A stretch of DNA of 64,000 nucleotides from Fermentimonas sp. (GCA_015478775.1 JADMKP010000008.1:587828-651827), one strand, 5' to 3'; counted from the stretch's first letter, positions 35,882-44,914 are shown. The notes: a model not told the origin generated them from the letters alone. A program made the numbers and translations.

Positions 35882-37498
35882 TTATAAATTATTTATATTT
35901 ACATCTAACCACTGAATTCTTTTCTCAACAAAACTCACTAGATAGTTAACTTCATTATCGTAAGAGCCTCTTATTATGCTTGTATTCCACTCTTTATTGG
36001 TAATGCTCCAACCTGCACCTTGTGGCTTGGGACTGTAGTTTCGTGCTTGTGCTTCATTTAATTCATCTGCATGCGATCTTATAAAATCAGGTACAGTAAG
36101 CAATTGAGGCTTCAACTCGTTCCATCGTGCTTTAAGCTCTGCAACAAAAGTTGGATCTTTAAATAATTGATCAAACCATGGCGATTGAGTTTTGATATAC
36201 CAGCCATCCCAGTCTGAAGAAGTAGCCCCTTGTTCCTCAATTATGTAATCTGCATTTCCAAAGGCAAGATCAAAATCCCAAACCATAGGAAGTTCAATTT
36301 TTCCATTTTTACGAAGTGCCATATGACAGCTCCCGCGAAAGTTGCCATCTACGTTTTTAGAAACTTCATGAATGATATAGTAGTTAATAAATGACTCCAC
36401 ATCAATATATTTTCTATATCCTTCTACAGGCTCTGTAAAACTCTCAGAATATAATACCTCTTCTGTAGTGTTGAAATAGTTTTGTACATAATCAAACTGA
36501 TTTGGGGTAGGCTCATCAGGATCTTTAAACATTATGGGTAACTCCTTTATATTCGTTTTGAATTTATAAGACTCATCGTAATGGAAATCCAGCTCAAGAA
36601 AATAATCTCCAGTAAGTGCTTCTCCCGAATTATCATCAGAAGATACAAGATTTAGATTCAATCGCTCATCCGAAACCCTAACATGCTCGGTAAGCGTATA
36701 AACACCACGATAAGTTCCATTCATATAGTAATCTACACTCACCGATAGGGGCGTCCATCTCATTTCAGCAATACGTGATATCTCAAATGCTGCTATGTTT
36801 CTCAATAATGTTTTGTCAAAATGATTTGCAAGTAGCGCCCAATTTCGGTCGTTACTCATTCCCAGAAGCGAGTTTTTCTTTTCAAGTCTTATGCGATATG
36901 GCTTTTTTGCCACTCCCCACCATGTAGAATTACCACGACCTTTTATCTCTCCCTCAGATTTAAATTCGGTATCAGTAGTATAGTAATTATCAAGATCTTC
37001 AATGCGAATGGTGGAGTTTACGTAATTCTCTTTATCTTCATTTTTAAACTCAAAATTCCCTTCGGTATTGATATAAACTTGTGGAATTCTGGGCTTATTT
37101 TTCGTTACTGTTACTGTATATTGGGTAAATTCACCATTAGCCGCAATTACTGTAAATATAACTGGGTTACTATAATCATTAGCCGTTACACCACTAATTT
37201 GTTCTGTGTTTTTTACTTCAACTTTCACTCCCACATAATTAAAAGTTGCAACCAACTGGTTGAGTATTACATTGTATGGGACGGACAAACTGATATTGTT
37301 ATCAGTAATTTTACCAATTACGGCTTCATCTAACCCACTGTTCATCTCGGGTTGAAATGCGAAATAATCAATTGTTGCTTCTCCCGATTTATCCTCAGAA
37401 TCATTACAAGCAGATATCGAAAGTAATAATATTATTAAAAGAGTAAGGCTATTTAATTTAAAAAAACTTCTTTGGTTGAATAGATTTAAATCATGCAT
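35882..37498 (-). CDS. CotH-type kinase family lipoprotein
   Basis: 538 residues. Lipoprotein signal with LLLSISAC, an N-terminal DUF5018-like beta domain (ending TVIAANGEFTQYTVTVTK), then the CotH domain: IKGRGNSTWWGVAKKPYRI, RNWALLANHFDKTLLRN and the later MVWDFDLAFGNADY, which corresponds to the metal-binding DxD/D-F-D region. CotH proteins are atypical protein kinases; surface-anchored members are widespread in Bacteroidota but their targets are unknown. It lies 49 bases upstream of the esterase gene on the same strand, so the two are likely co-transcribed. Confidence 0.88.
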   Translation of the reverse strand: MHDLNLFNQRSFFKLNSLTLLIILLLSISACNDSEDKSGEATIDYFAFQPEMNSGLDEAVIGKITDNNISLSVPYNVILNQLVATFNYVGVKVEVKNTEQISGVTANDYSNPVIFTVIAANGEFTQYTVTVTKNKPRIPQVYINTEGNFEFKNEDKENYVNSTIRIEDLDNYYTTDTEFKSEGEIKGRGNSTWWGVAKKPYRIRLEKKNSLLGMSNDRNWALLANHFDKTLLRNIAAFEISRIAEMRWTPLSVSVDYYMNGTYRGVYTLTEHVRVSDERLNLNLVSSDDNSGEALTGDYFLELDFHYDESYKFKTNIKELPIMFKDPDEPTPNQFDYVQNYFNTTEEVLYSESFTEPVEGYRKYIDVESFINYYIIHEVSKNVDGNFRGSCHMALRKNGKIELPMVWDFDLAFGNADYIIEEQGATSSDWDGWYIKTQSPWFDQLFKDPTFVAELKARWNELKPQLLTVPDFIRSHADELNEAQARNYSPKPQGAGWSITNKEWNTSIIRGSYDNEVNYLVSFVEKRIQWLDVNINNL

Positions 37499-37593
37499 AA
37501 TTAGTAAATGTTTAATTCCAGAATGTATATAATCACAAAATTAGTCATATTAATCAAATTACCACTGATTACTTATGCTGTTAACACCTTAAT

Positions 37594-37624
37594 TTTGAAT
37601 ACCGACTTTAGAGCAGTATCTTTG
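37594..37624 (+). promoter_or_regulatory. Consensus promoter of the PhnA/YjdM gene
   Basis: TTTG (37594-37597), exactly 19 bases, TATCTTTG (37617-37624); ATG 27 bases downstream. The best match to the Bacteroidota consensus in the window besides the right edge. Confidence 0.75.
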
Positions 37625-37651
37625 CATTATTAACATAAAACATAATTTAAA

Positions 37652-37987
37652 ATGTCGCAAACACCAAACTGCATTAAATGTAATAGCGCGGTAACTTATT
37701 TCGATGGTTCACTTTTTCATTGTACTGAATGTTTTCATGAGTGGACTCAAGAAGATTCCGATTCTGCAGCAAACTCCGATAAAGTAATTGATAGCAACGG
37801 CAATGAGCTCTTTGATGGTGATGATGTAACTGTTATAAAGGATTTAAAAGTAAAAGGATCTTCAATGGTAGTTAAAAGAGGCACTCGTGCTAGAGGAATA
37901 AGATTATCGGACGAAGACCCAACACATGTGCAGGCAAAAGTAGATGGTCAGACTATTTTCTTGAAAACTGAATTTCTGAAGAAGTAA
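37652..37987 (+). CDS. PhnA/YjdM-family zinc ribbon protein
   Basis: 111 residues. N-terminal zinc ribbon with Cys7, Cys10, Cys24 and Cys27 (CIKC...CTEC), then the PhnA beta domain (SNGNELFDGDDVTVIKDLKVKGSS). Once linked to alkylphosphonate use, this small cytosolic protein has no established biochemical role. Length is normal. It stands alone. Confidence 0.93.
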   Translation: MSQTPNCIKCNSAVTYFDGSLFHCTECFHEWTQEDSDSAANSDKVIDSNGNELFDGDDVTVIKDLKVKGSSMVVKRGTRARGIRLSDEDPTHVQAKVDGQTIFLKTEFLKK

Positions 37988-38039
37988 TATTCTCACAAAA
38001 TTTATTTGTAAAAACCTTATTAACCTGGTGTAACTGTTT

Positions 38040-38126
38040 GGACAAAGTTCGTACTTTGTCCTTACCTAGTTCGTACCTCGTTCGGATCCTCCTCGAAATT
38101 TTCGAGGAAGATCCGAACGAAGTACG
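38040..38126. repeat. Pair of inverted repeats in the gap before alpha-galactosidase
   Basis: First hairpin GGACAAAG-TTCGTA-CTTTGTCC (38040-38061). Second, 38072-38126, has arms CGTAC.TCGTTCGGATC.TCCTCGAAA with only two mismatches, which become G-U pairs in a minus-strand transcript. Nearby AAAGTACTTT is a third palindrome, and GTAC recurs in all. The gap 37988-38269 otherwise holds only the downstream promoter. It may be a small REP/MITE-like element. Confidence 0.7.
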
Positions 38127-38191
38127 GCTAAAGTACTTTCAAGATATTAGTAAGAAATATATACGGAACAATTGTTATTAAAAAAAGTTAG

Positions 38192-38199
38192 TATATTTG
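38192..38199 (+). promoter_or_regulatory. -7 box of the alpha-galactosidase gene
   Basis: TATATTTG, 70 bases before the start codon; no convincing -33 box. Confidence 0.35.
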
Positions 38200-38269
38200 A
38201 TTTGGCTAAATGAATATTTAGTTTGATGTCTTCTAAATATTATATTTTAAAATTCCAAATCAAAAAAAC

Positions 38270-40483
38270 ATGAAAAAAAACAAATTACTCTCAACCATTT
38301 TATTTTTATTAATTTCCGTTGTAATTGCCAAGAGTCAGAATGTTACTATTCCCATAATAACAGAAAACTTAGCAACTGTACTGCAAACAGATGAGAACAA
38401 TCGTTTAAAGATTGTATACTTTGGTAAATCACTAACTAATTTAACCGAGTATGCGAGAGTAGAAGAGGTTTTTAATTTTGATTCCGAAGGTGCTGATTCC
38501 AATAATAGCGCATTCTCCGTTGCGGGTATTAACAATAATTTTGTTGAACCGGCAATTGCAGTGGTTCATGTTGATGGTAATAATTCGTTGGATCTATTGT
38601 ATAATAGTCATACCAGTTCTAAAATGGATGATGGATCAATATTAACAACGGTTACACTTAAAGATGCCGTTTATCCATTCTATGTTGAACTAAACTATAA
38701 GGTTTGGAGTAATCACGATGTTGTAGAACAATGGAGTGTGATTAGGCATATAGAAAATGGTGAGGTGTTGCTAAATAAATATGCTTCTGCAAATCTTTAT
38801 CTAAATAACAAAGATTATTATTTAACGAGCTACAATGGTGCTTGGGCTAAAGAGATGCGTCCAGTGGAAACACATTTGCGTCAGGGAATGCACACTATTG
38901 AGACACGTTTGGGTACCAGAGCCAATTTGCTAACTTCACCAAACTTTATGCTATCGCTAGATGGCAAATCAACTGAAACAACAGGTACTGTGATGTTGGG
39001 ACAAATAGCTTGGAATGGAAATTTTGCCATGCAGTTCGAAACGGATGTTTTTAAAAACATGCATATTGTTGCTGGGATTAATCCATATCAATCTGCATAT
39101 CATCTAAAACCGAATACTCCTTTTGAAACGCCACGTTTTATTTATACGATGTCTTTTGAGGGTAATGGAAAAGGAAGCCGCAATTTGCAAAACTGGCTGC
39201 GAAGCCATGTGCTTATGGATGGTCAGGGTAGTCGTTTGACCCTGCTCAATAATTGGGAGGCTACATACTTTGATTTCGATCAGGATAAGTTGGTGAGCCT
39301 TTTTAGTGGTGCAAGAGAACTTGGAGTAGATTTATTTTTGCTTGATGATGGTTGGTTCGCAAATAAATATCCCCGAAATGATGATTCGGCAGGGTTAGGA
39401 GATTGGAAAGTGAATAAAGATAAACTCCCCGACGGCATTCCATTTCTAGTGCGTGAAGCTGAAAAAGAGGGTGTTAAGTTTGGAATATGGATAGAGCCAG
39501 AGATGGTAAATCCCGAAAGCGAACTATATGAAAATAATCCTGATTGGGTAATAAAGCAAGATGATAGACCCGAGATTTATTTCAGGAATCAATTAGTGCT
39601 TGATTTAAGCAATCCAGAGGTGCAAGATTTTGTTTTTGGCATTGTGGATGGTCTTTTGGTGGAGAATCCAACATTGGCTTTTATGAAATGGGATTGTAAT
39701 TCTCCTATTTTTAATGCACATTCTAAATATCTTGAGTCACAAAATATACCACAATCGCACATGTATGTGGAGTATTCCAAAGGTTTGGAAAAGGTGCTAA
39801 AGAGGATACGCGCAAAATATCCATCTATACATATGATGCTATGTTCGGGTGGTGGAGGCAGATCTGATTATAATCTATTGAAATATTTCACTGAGTTTTG
39901 GATGAGCGACAACACTGATCCGCTTGAGCGTGTGTTTATGCAATGGAACTACTCATATTATTATCCTTCAATTGCAACCGCAAACCATGTTACAAACTGG
40001 AGTATAGATAAATCTCTTAAATTCAAAATTGATGTAGCATCTATGGGTAAGCTTGGTTTTGATATTCGTGCCAATGAGTTGAGTGACACTGATATGAAAT
40101 TTGCTAAGCAAACAATTAAGAATTATGATGATTTCAAGCAGATTATATGGCATGGTGATATGTATCGTCTTTTAGATCCATACCAAAATGATATGGCTTC
40201 TCTAATGTATGTGAATAAAGATAAGACCGAGGGAGTTATGTTTAACTACCTTACAAATTGGAGGTATCTGTCCGAGACTTCCCTGCGTCCGATAAAACTA
40301 CAGGGATTGGATAAAGATAAAAATTACAGACTAACTGAAATCAATCTATATGACAGCCAAAATTCGTCTATCGATCATGAAAGAGTTTATTCGGGCGAGT
40401 TTTTGATGAATGTGGGTTTTAATCCTTTAGTTAACAATTATAGAACTAGTGTAGTAATAAAAATTGCATCTATAAATAATTAA
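38270..40483 (+). CDS. Exported GH36 alpha-galactosidase
   Basis: 737 residues with a signal peptide (STILFLLISVVIAKSQ). Releases terminal alpha-galactose from oligosaccharides such as raffinose or galactomannan, probably in the periplasm. Seen: N-terminal beta-sandwich, (beta/alpha)8 core with FLLDDGWFANKYPRNDD, GIWIEPEMVNPES, the nucleophile in FMKWDCNSPI, and acid/base Asp in EFWMSDNTDP. Length matches GH36. It is not next to the SusCD pair but would fit polysaccharide use. Confidence 0.95.
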   Translation: MKKNKLLSTILFLLISVVIAKSQNVTIPIITENLATVLQTDENNRLKIVYFGKSLTNLTEYARVEEVFNFDSEGADSNNSAFSVAGINNNFVEPAIAVVHVDGNNSLDLLYNSHTSSKMDDGSILTTVTLKDAVYPFYVELNYKVWSNHDVVEQWSVIRHIENGEVLLNKYASANLYLNNKDYYLTSYNGAWAKEMRPVETHLRQGMHTIETRLGTRANLLTSPNFMLSLDGKSTETTGTVMLGQIAWNGNFAMQFETDVFKNMHIVAGINPYQSAYHLKPNTPFETPRFIYTMSFEGNGKGSRNLQNWLRSHVLMDGQGSRLTLLNNWEATYFDFDQDKLVSLFSGARELGVDLFLLDDGWFANKYPRNDDSAGLGDWKVNKDKLPDGIPFLVREAEKEGVKFGIWIEPEMVNPESELYENNPDWVIKQDDRPEIYFRNQLVLDLSNPEVQDFVFGIVDGLLVENPTLAFMKWDCNSPIFNAHSKYLESQNIPQSHMYVEYSKGLEKVLKRIRAKYPSIHMMLCSGGGGRSDYNLLKYFTEFWMSDNTDPLERVFMQWNYSYYYPSIATANHVTNWSIDKSLKFKIDVASMGKLGFDIRANELSDTDMKFAKQTIKNYDDFKQIIWHGDMYRLLDPYQNDMASLMYVNKDKTEGVMFNYLTNWRYLSETSLRPIKLQGLDKDKNYRLTEINLYDSQNSSIDHERVYSGEFLMNVGFNPLVNNYRTSVVIKIASINN

Positions 40484-40572
40484 TGTTTGGGATATGATAT
40501 TTAAAATAACCTGAATCTATAACTGATTAATTCTTTCAATACAATACATGAACATATATTCATGTATTATTG

Positions 40573-40580
40573 TAATTTTG
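40573..40580 (+). promoter_or_regulatory. -7 box of the disulfide reductase gene
   Basis: TAATTTTG, 47 bases upstream of the start. Confidence 0.35.
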
Positions 40581-40627
40581 CATCTGATTTACTGTGTATC
40601 TAACAAACAACACTAAAAAACATCTAA

Positions 40628-42634
40628 ATGGAAAAGATAATTATTGTAGGCGGTGTAGCAGCAGGAGCAACTGCAGCAGCAAAAGCACGTCGACTTTCAT
40701 CCGATGCTAAAATAACGATATTTGAAGCTGGTCCCGATATCTCATTTGCAAATTGTGGACTTCCGTACTATATCGGTGGAGACATAAAAAGTCGCTCTAA
40801 ACTGATTCTACAAAGTCCCGAAAGCTTCAAAGAGCAATATCAGGTAGATGTGAATGTGAATACACGTGTTACCGGTATTAACAGACAAGAGAAAACTATT
40901 ACTACGCTGAATGTAATAACCGGAGAAATCAACCATCACAAATATGATAAATTGCTGTTGGCACAAGGTGGTCGTCCCATTAAGCCGAATATTGATGGAG
41001 CAAATCTGGACCATGTTTTTACTTTGTGGACACTCAACGATATGGATAATATTCATCAATATATTGAAGAGAAATCTCCCAATAATGCAGTAGTAATTGG
41101 CGGAGGGTTTATAGGCCTTGAGATGGTTGAAGTATTGGTACAGCGTGGACTAAATGTACATCTGGTTGAAATGATGCCGCACGTTATGTCGGTGATGGAT
41201 GCAGAAACTGCAGGATATATTGAGCAAGAAATGCTTTCATATGGTGTAAATATTCATACTGGTAAAGGTGTTACAGGTATTTCATCAAAATCGGTAAAAC
41301 TAAATGATGGCACTACCATAAATGCAGAAATGGTGTTGATGTCAATTGGTGTTCGCCCCACATTGCAGCTTGCAAAAGAGGCAGAGCTTGAAATAGGTGA
41401 ATCGGGTGGACTGCTTGTAAATGAATATTTGCAGACTTCAGATGAGCATATTTATGCTGCAGGAGATATGATAGAAGTTGAGAATCGGGTGTCGGGCAAG
41501 AGGGTTAGAATTCCGCTTGCAGGACCAGCCAACCGTCAGGGAAGAATTGCTGCCGAGAATATGTTGGGAGGCAAGCATGCTTACAAAGGTGCGATGGGGA
41601 CATCCATATTACGAGTATTTGAATCAGTTGCAGGTATAACGGGACTTTCTCTTAAACAAGCTCGCGCACTTGGCATTCCTTCAGATGCTGTGGTGATACA
41701 CAAAGAGCATCACACTGCATATTATCCAGGAGCAGAAAATGTGTCAGTTATGCTGGTTTATAACACCGAAACTGGTGAAGTATTGGGAGGACAAACTGCC
41801 GGATATAAAGGAGCCGACCGTCGCCTTGATGTAATAGCATCGGCCATTGCTGGCAACCTTACAATTCATGATTTAGCCGATATCGATTTTGCATATTCCC
41901 CTCCACTGGGTACGGCAAACGACGCTATGAACATGGCAGCTTTTACTGCCGAGAATAAAAAAAGTGGGTTCAGTTCTTCCATTACCGTTAGTGAGCTCGA
42001 CAAATGGGTTGAGGACAATAACCCCATTGTATTTGATGTACGCGATATGTTTGCGTTTGAAAAAGGAAATATTAGCGGTGCATACAATGTACCACTCGAA
42101 ATGTTGCTTAGCGACCTAAAGTCAATTCCCAAAGACTCATGTGTTTTGGTTTATGATGAAACAGGTAAAAAAGGTCACCAAGCCCTGCGCATGCTAAAGA
42201 GTATGGGAGTGGACAATGTTCACAATATCTCAGGTGGATTTATCTCTGTGCAACGCCAAGCTTATTCCATAGGTTTCCAAAATCTTCAGATTACACTGCC
42301 AGAGTTAGAAAAGAAAAAGGTGGGTGAGAGCAAAGAGGAAGCTTTTACAGACAAGAAAAAAGAGACATCAATACCAGCAAATGTTAATACACCACTTGTG
42401 GTTGACGTACGCACCCCCATGGAATTTAGAGGTGGAGCATACCCCAACGCCATCAACATTTCGTTAGATGAATTAGAAAAAAGAATAGATGAGCTAGGTA
42501 GCAAAGATCGTAAAATCACCCTATACTGCGCCTCAGGTGCCCGCTCGGCTTATGCACAACAAGTGCTAAGTCAGATGGGTTTTACTGATGTGGAGAATGG
42601 AGGGGGGTTGATGAATATGATGAGGAGGGAGTAG
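40628..42634 (+). CDS. CoA-disulfide reductase-like flavoprotein with two rhodanese domains
   Basis: 668 residues. Pyridine nucleotide-disulfide oxidoreductase core (about 1-445): FAD motif IIIVGGVAAGATAAAKARR, single redox Cys43 in SFANCGLPYYIGG as in CoA-disulfide reductase and NADH oxidase, and NAD(P)H motif AVVIGGGFIGLEMVE. Then rhodanese domain 1 (about 455-545), whose active-loop reads VYDETGKKGH with no cysteine, and rhodanese domain 2 (about 585-668) with YCASGARS and a proper Cys. It likely handles CoA persulfide or polysulfide in the cytosol; the second rhodanese may be the sulfur acceptor. Confidence 0.92.
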   Translation: MEKIIIVGGVAAGATAAAKARRLSSDAKITIFEAGPDISFANCGLPYYIGGDIKSRSKLILQSPESFKEQYQVDVNVNTRVTGINRQEKTITTLNVITGEINHHKYDKLLLAQGGRPIKPNIDGANLDHVFTLWTLNDMDNIHQYIEEKSPNNAVVIGGGFIGLEMVEVLVQRGLNVHLVEMMPHVMSVMDAETAGYIEQEMLSYGVNIHTGKGVTGISSKSVKLNDGTTINAEMVLMSIGVRPTLQLAKEAELEIGESGGLLVNEYLQTSDEHIYAAGDMIEVENRVSGKRVRIPLAGPANRQGRIAAENMLGGKHAYKGAMGTSILRVFESVAGITGLSLKQARALGIPSDAVVIHKEHHTAYYPGAENVSVMLVYNTETGEVLGGQTAGYKGADRRLDVIASAIAGNLTIHDLADIDFAYSPPLGTANDAMNMAAFTAENKKSGFSSSITVSELDKWVEDNNPIVFDVRDMFAFEKGNISGAYNVPLEMLLSDLKSIPKDSCVLVYDETGKKGHQALRMLKSMGVDNVHNISGGFISVQRQAYSIGFQNLQITLPELEKKKVGESKEEAFTDKKKETSIPANVNTPLVVDVRTPMEFRGGAYPNAINISLDELEKRIDELGSKDRKITLYCASGARSAYAQQVLSQMGFTDVENGGGLMNMMRRE

Positions 42635-42656
42635 AATTTGATTGTAAATATATGAG

Positions 42657-42698
42657 AAAGCCCTTGCAAAAAGATTGTTTGTGAGGGTTTGTTTTTTT
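42657..42698 (+). terminator. Terminator after the disulfide reductase gene
   Basis: AAGCCCTTGCAAA pairs with TTTGTGAGGGTTT through 13 pairs, three of them G-U, followed by a run of seven T. Confidence 0.7.
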
Positions 42699-42723
42699 GT
42701 GTAATGAATACTTGGGTTAGAAT

Positions 42724-42751
42724 CGATGACCTTTTGACTGGCAGTCAAACG
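42724..42751 (-). pseudogene. Partial tRNA-Ala copy (anticodon arm and 3' flank), probable att site
   Basis: 28 bases match tRNA-Ala(GGC) positions 46663-46690 with one mismatch (42741), covering the anticodon stem-loop and variable region; weaker similarity runs on through the T arm towards 42700. The D arm and 5' acceptor strand are absent, so it is not a tRNA. Same orientation as the intact gene. Read as the left end of an integrated element. Confidence 0.75.
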
Positions 42752-43132
42752 TAGTTGAGATTTTAAATTTATTTTAATACAGATGAAAGATATCTTTTAG
42801 TATAATGAAAGAATGCTGTTTTTTTAATTATAAGGAAGTTTGGTCAATGTCTCATTGGCTTTTTTTATTATCTTTGCATAAATTTTAATTTAAAGGAAAC
42901 TTGTATTTATTTGATTATTGTTTAATCAATTTCTCTTTCTAACGCTATTTGACACAACAATATCCGAGGCAGAGTTCAATAAACTAAATAATTTTTCAAT
43001 TAAATGTAACTGCTTGACAATGAAAAATTATTCTCATTATCCAAACTTATCAATTGACATTTGGGAAAATGATATTATCAGAAGTGAAAACTTCCTGAAT
43101 AAAAACAATATTAAATCTAAATAGATGTTACT
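42752..43132 (+). other. AT-rich islet leader with promoter and weak small ORF
   Basis: No convincing gene. TATCTTTG at 42869-42876 is a good -7 box. A 68-codon frame from a TTG at 42918 to 43124 ends eight bases before rhuM; its only internal ATG is at 43020, giving 34 residues. No motif is seen. It could be a leader ORF or the remnant of a larger gene. Confidence 0.4.
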
Positions 43133-44143
43133 ATGAATAAAGGTGAAATAATAATATATAATACCGACGACGGTAAGACTAGTGTTGTTCTGTATGCCAA
43201 AGATGGTAATGTTTGGATGAATCAAAAACAGATATCAGAACTTTTTGACACCTCAAAACAAAATATTGGACAACATATAACTAATATATTTGATGATAAA
43301 GAGTTAGATCAAGATTCAGTAGTAAAGAATTTCTTTACAACTGCCGGAGATGGGAAAAAATACAATGTAAAGTTCTATTCTTTGGATATGATTTTAGCAA
43401 TAGGTTTTAGGGCGAGAAGCAATCGAGGCACTCAATTCAGAATATGGGCCAATCGCAATCTGAAAGAGTATATGATAAAAGGATTTGTTATTGATGACGA
43501 ACGTTTAAAGAATCCTGATGGAAGGCCCGATTACTTCGATGAGTTACTTAAGCGCATTCGAGATATTCGAGCTAGCGAAAAACGTTTTTACCAGAAAGTT
43601 CGTGACCTGCTTGCATTGAGTAGTGATTATGACAAAACGGATAAAGCTACACAAATGTTTTTTGCCGAAATACAAAACAAGCTGCTTTATGCTGTAATCA
43701 ACAAGACGGCAGCAGAGATTATTGTAAGCCGTGCCGATGCCTCAAAACCTAATATGTCACTAACAGCATGGAAAGGTTCAGTAGTGCGTAAACAAGATAT
43801 TTATGTTGCTAAGAATTACCTTTCGGAAGATGAAATAGATACATTGAATAGACTTACTGTGCTGTTCCTTGATTCTGCCGAATTGCATGTGAAAGATCGA
43901 AAAGATTTAACATTGGATTTTTGGCGTCGAAATGTAGATTTGTTACTGAGCTTTCAAAATAAAGAAGTACTTAAAAGCAAGGGCGCAATTTCTAATAAAC
44001 AGATGGAGAATAAAGTAGCTGCAGTTTATAAAGAATTTGACAAACTACGCAAGAAGAATGAAGCACTTGAAGCTAATTCCTTAGAAGAATTAGAGATAAA
44101 ACAGCTTGAAGAGCAAATAAAACAGCGGAAAAGGAATAAATAG
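43133..44143 (+). CDS. RhuM family protein
   Basis: 336 residues of the virulence-RhuM family, named after a gene on Salmonella pathogenicity island 3. The N-terminus is typical (IIIYNTDDGKTSVVLYAKDG, VWMNQKQISELFDTSKQNI), as are KFYSLDMILAIGFRARSNRG and FRIWANRNLKEYMIKGF. The middle (about 150-260) resembles the Fic/DOC-neighbour domain of these proteins (FFAEIQNKLLYAVINKTAAEII); the C-terminus is a charged coiled coil. The first part looks like a phage-type DNA-binding or antirepressor domain (Bro/KilA-like), but the molecular function is unknown. First intact gene of the islet. Confidence 0.88.
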   Translation: MNKGEIIIYNTDDGKTSVVLYAKDGNVWMNQKQISELFDTSKQNIGQHITNIFDDKELDQDSVVKNFFTTAGDGKKYNVKFYSLDMILAIGFRARSNRGTQFRIWANRNLKEYMIKGFVIDDERLKNPDGRPDYFDELLKRIRDIRASEKRFYQKVRDLLALSSDYDKTDKATQMFFAEIQNKLLYAVINKTAAEIIVSRADASKPNMSLTAWKGSVVRKQDIYVAKNYLSEDEIDTLNRLTVLFLDSAELHVKDRKDLTLDFWRRNVDLLLSFQNKEVLKSKGAISNKQMENKVAAVYKEFDKLRKKNEALEANSLEELEIKQLEEQIKQRKRNK

Positions 44144-44144
44144 A

Positions 44145-44170
44145 TTTTTTGAGAGTTATTCACTCTCATA
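44145..44170. terminator. Small hairpin between rhuM and the decayed lipoprotein gene
   Basis: GAGAG-TTATTCA-CTCTC flanked by T6 on the left and A5 on the right, so it could act in both directions between convergent genes. Confidence 0.45.
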
Positions 44171-44762
44171 AAAATCATTGTCCACCTCTTTAACCTCATA
44201 AACAGTTTTTTCTTCAGTCTCAATTGTAGAAAAACCGCTATCTATTAAGTCTTGAGGAGAGGCATTTGAAATGTTTTCTATCTCTAGCTCTACTTCAGTT
44301 TATTTTTCTATTTCACTTTTTACAGCCTCTCTATGACTTAATTAAAAAAAATGTGTTAAGGAAAATATGCAGAGAATTATTCAATAAAAATATGGTATAC
44401 CCAATAGAGGTAATTGCTTGTTGTTTCAAATATAAATCTATAAGAGTTATATGAACATCCATCTGATTGTTTGAGTAGGGATTAAACTTATTAGAAAAAA
44501 AGGAATTCCATACTTTAAAAAAAGCCGTTTCTGTAGCATATTTATTAGATTTGTTATCTATAGATTCACGTCCATTTTTTTGTACAGATATATAATCTAT
44601 ATATCCATCTTGTATATGTGACTCTAATGCATAAGTTGCTCTGATATTTCTATTCTCTGCAAGCAACATTGTTTGAACACTTAAGTTGGTTTGGAGAGGA
44701 ATCATCACAGAACAGGATGCTAAAGTTAGCACCGTAAATAGATAGCAAAAAGTCTTTTTCAT
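44156..44762 (-). pseudogene. Lipoprotein gene of unknown function, probably decayed at its 3' end
   Basis: An ORF of 143 codons (44762 to 44331) starts with a lipoprotein signal (MKKTFCYLFTVLTLASCS). Its last 25 residues are hydrophobic and unlike the rest. Beyond its stop, in a different frame, lies a 47-codon acidic stretch ending at 44156 (VELEIENISNASPQDL, IETEEKTVYEVKEV) without a start codon and preceded by a TAA. This reads as the original C-terminus displaced by at least one frameshift and one stop. No family recognised; envelope location inferred. Confidence 0.5.
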
Positions 44763-44795
44763 AACACTGTTTTTTATTATGTATCTTTAATTTAG

Positions 44796-44803
44796 CAAAT
44801 ATA
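44796..44803 (-). promoter_or_regulatory. -7 box of the decayed lipoprotein gene
   Basis: TATATTTG on the minus strand, 33 bases before the lipoprotein start. Confidence 0.4.
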
Positions 44804-44888
44804 ATGCAAATGTGTATAATATGGAGTTGCTAGGTTAAAATATTTGATGCTTTATTAACCTAATGCTTGATATTACAAACATAAATAC

Positions 44889-44896
44889 TATATTTG
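44889..44896 (+). promoter_or_regulatory. -7 box of hipBA
   Basis: TATATTTG, 18 bases before the hipB ATG at 44915. Its position rules out the upstream TTG (44894) as the true start. Confidence 0.5.
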
Positions 44897-44914
44897 TACG
44901 CAATATTAAACATT

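Noticed and set aside
42724..42751. Functional tRNA-Gly(GCC) suggested by the anticodon of the left copy
   Set aside because: Acceptor 5' strand and D arm are missing, so it cannot fold as a tRNA.
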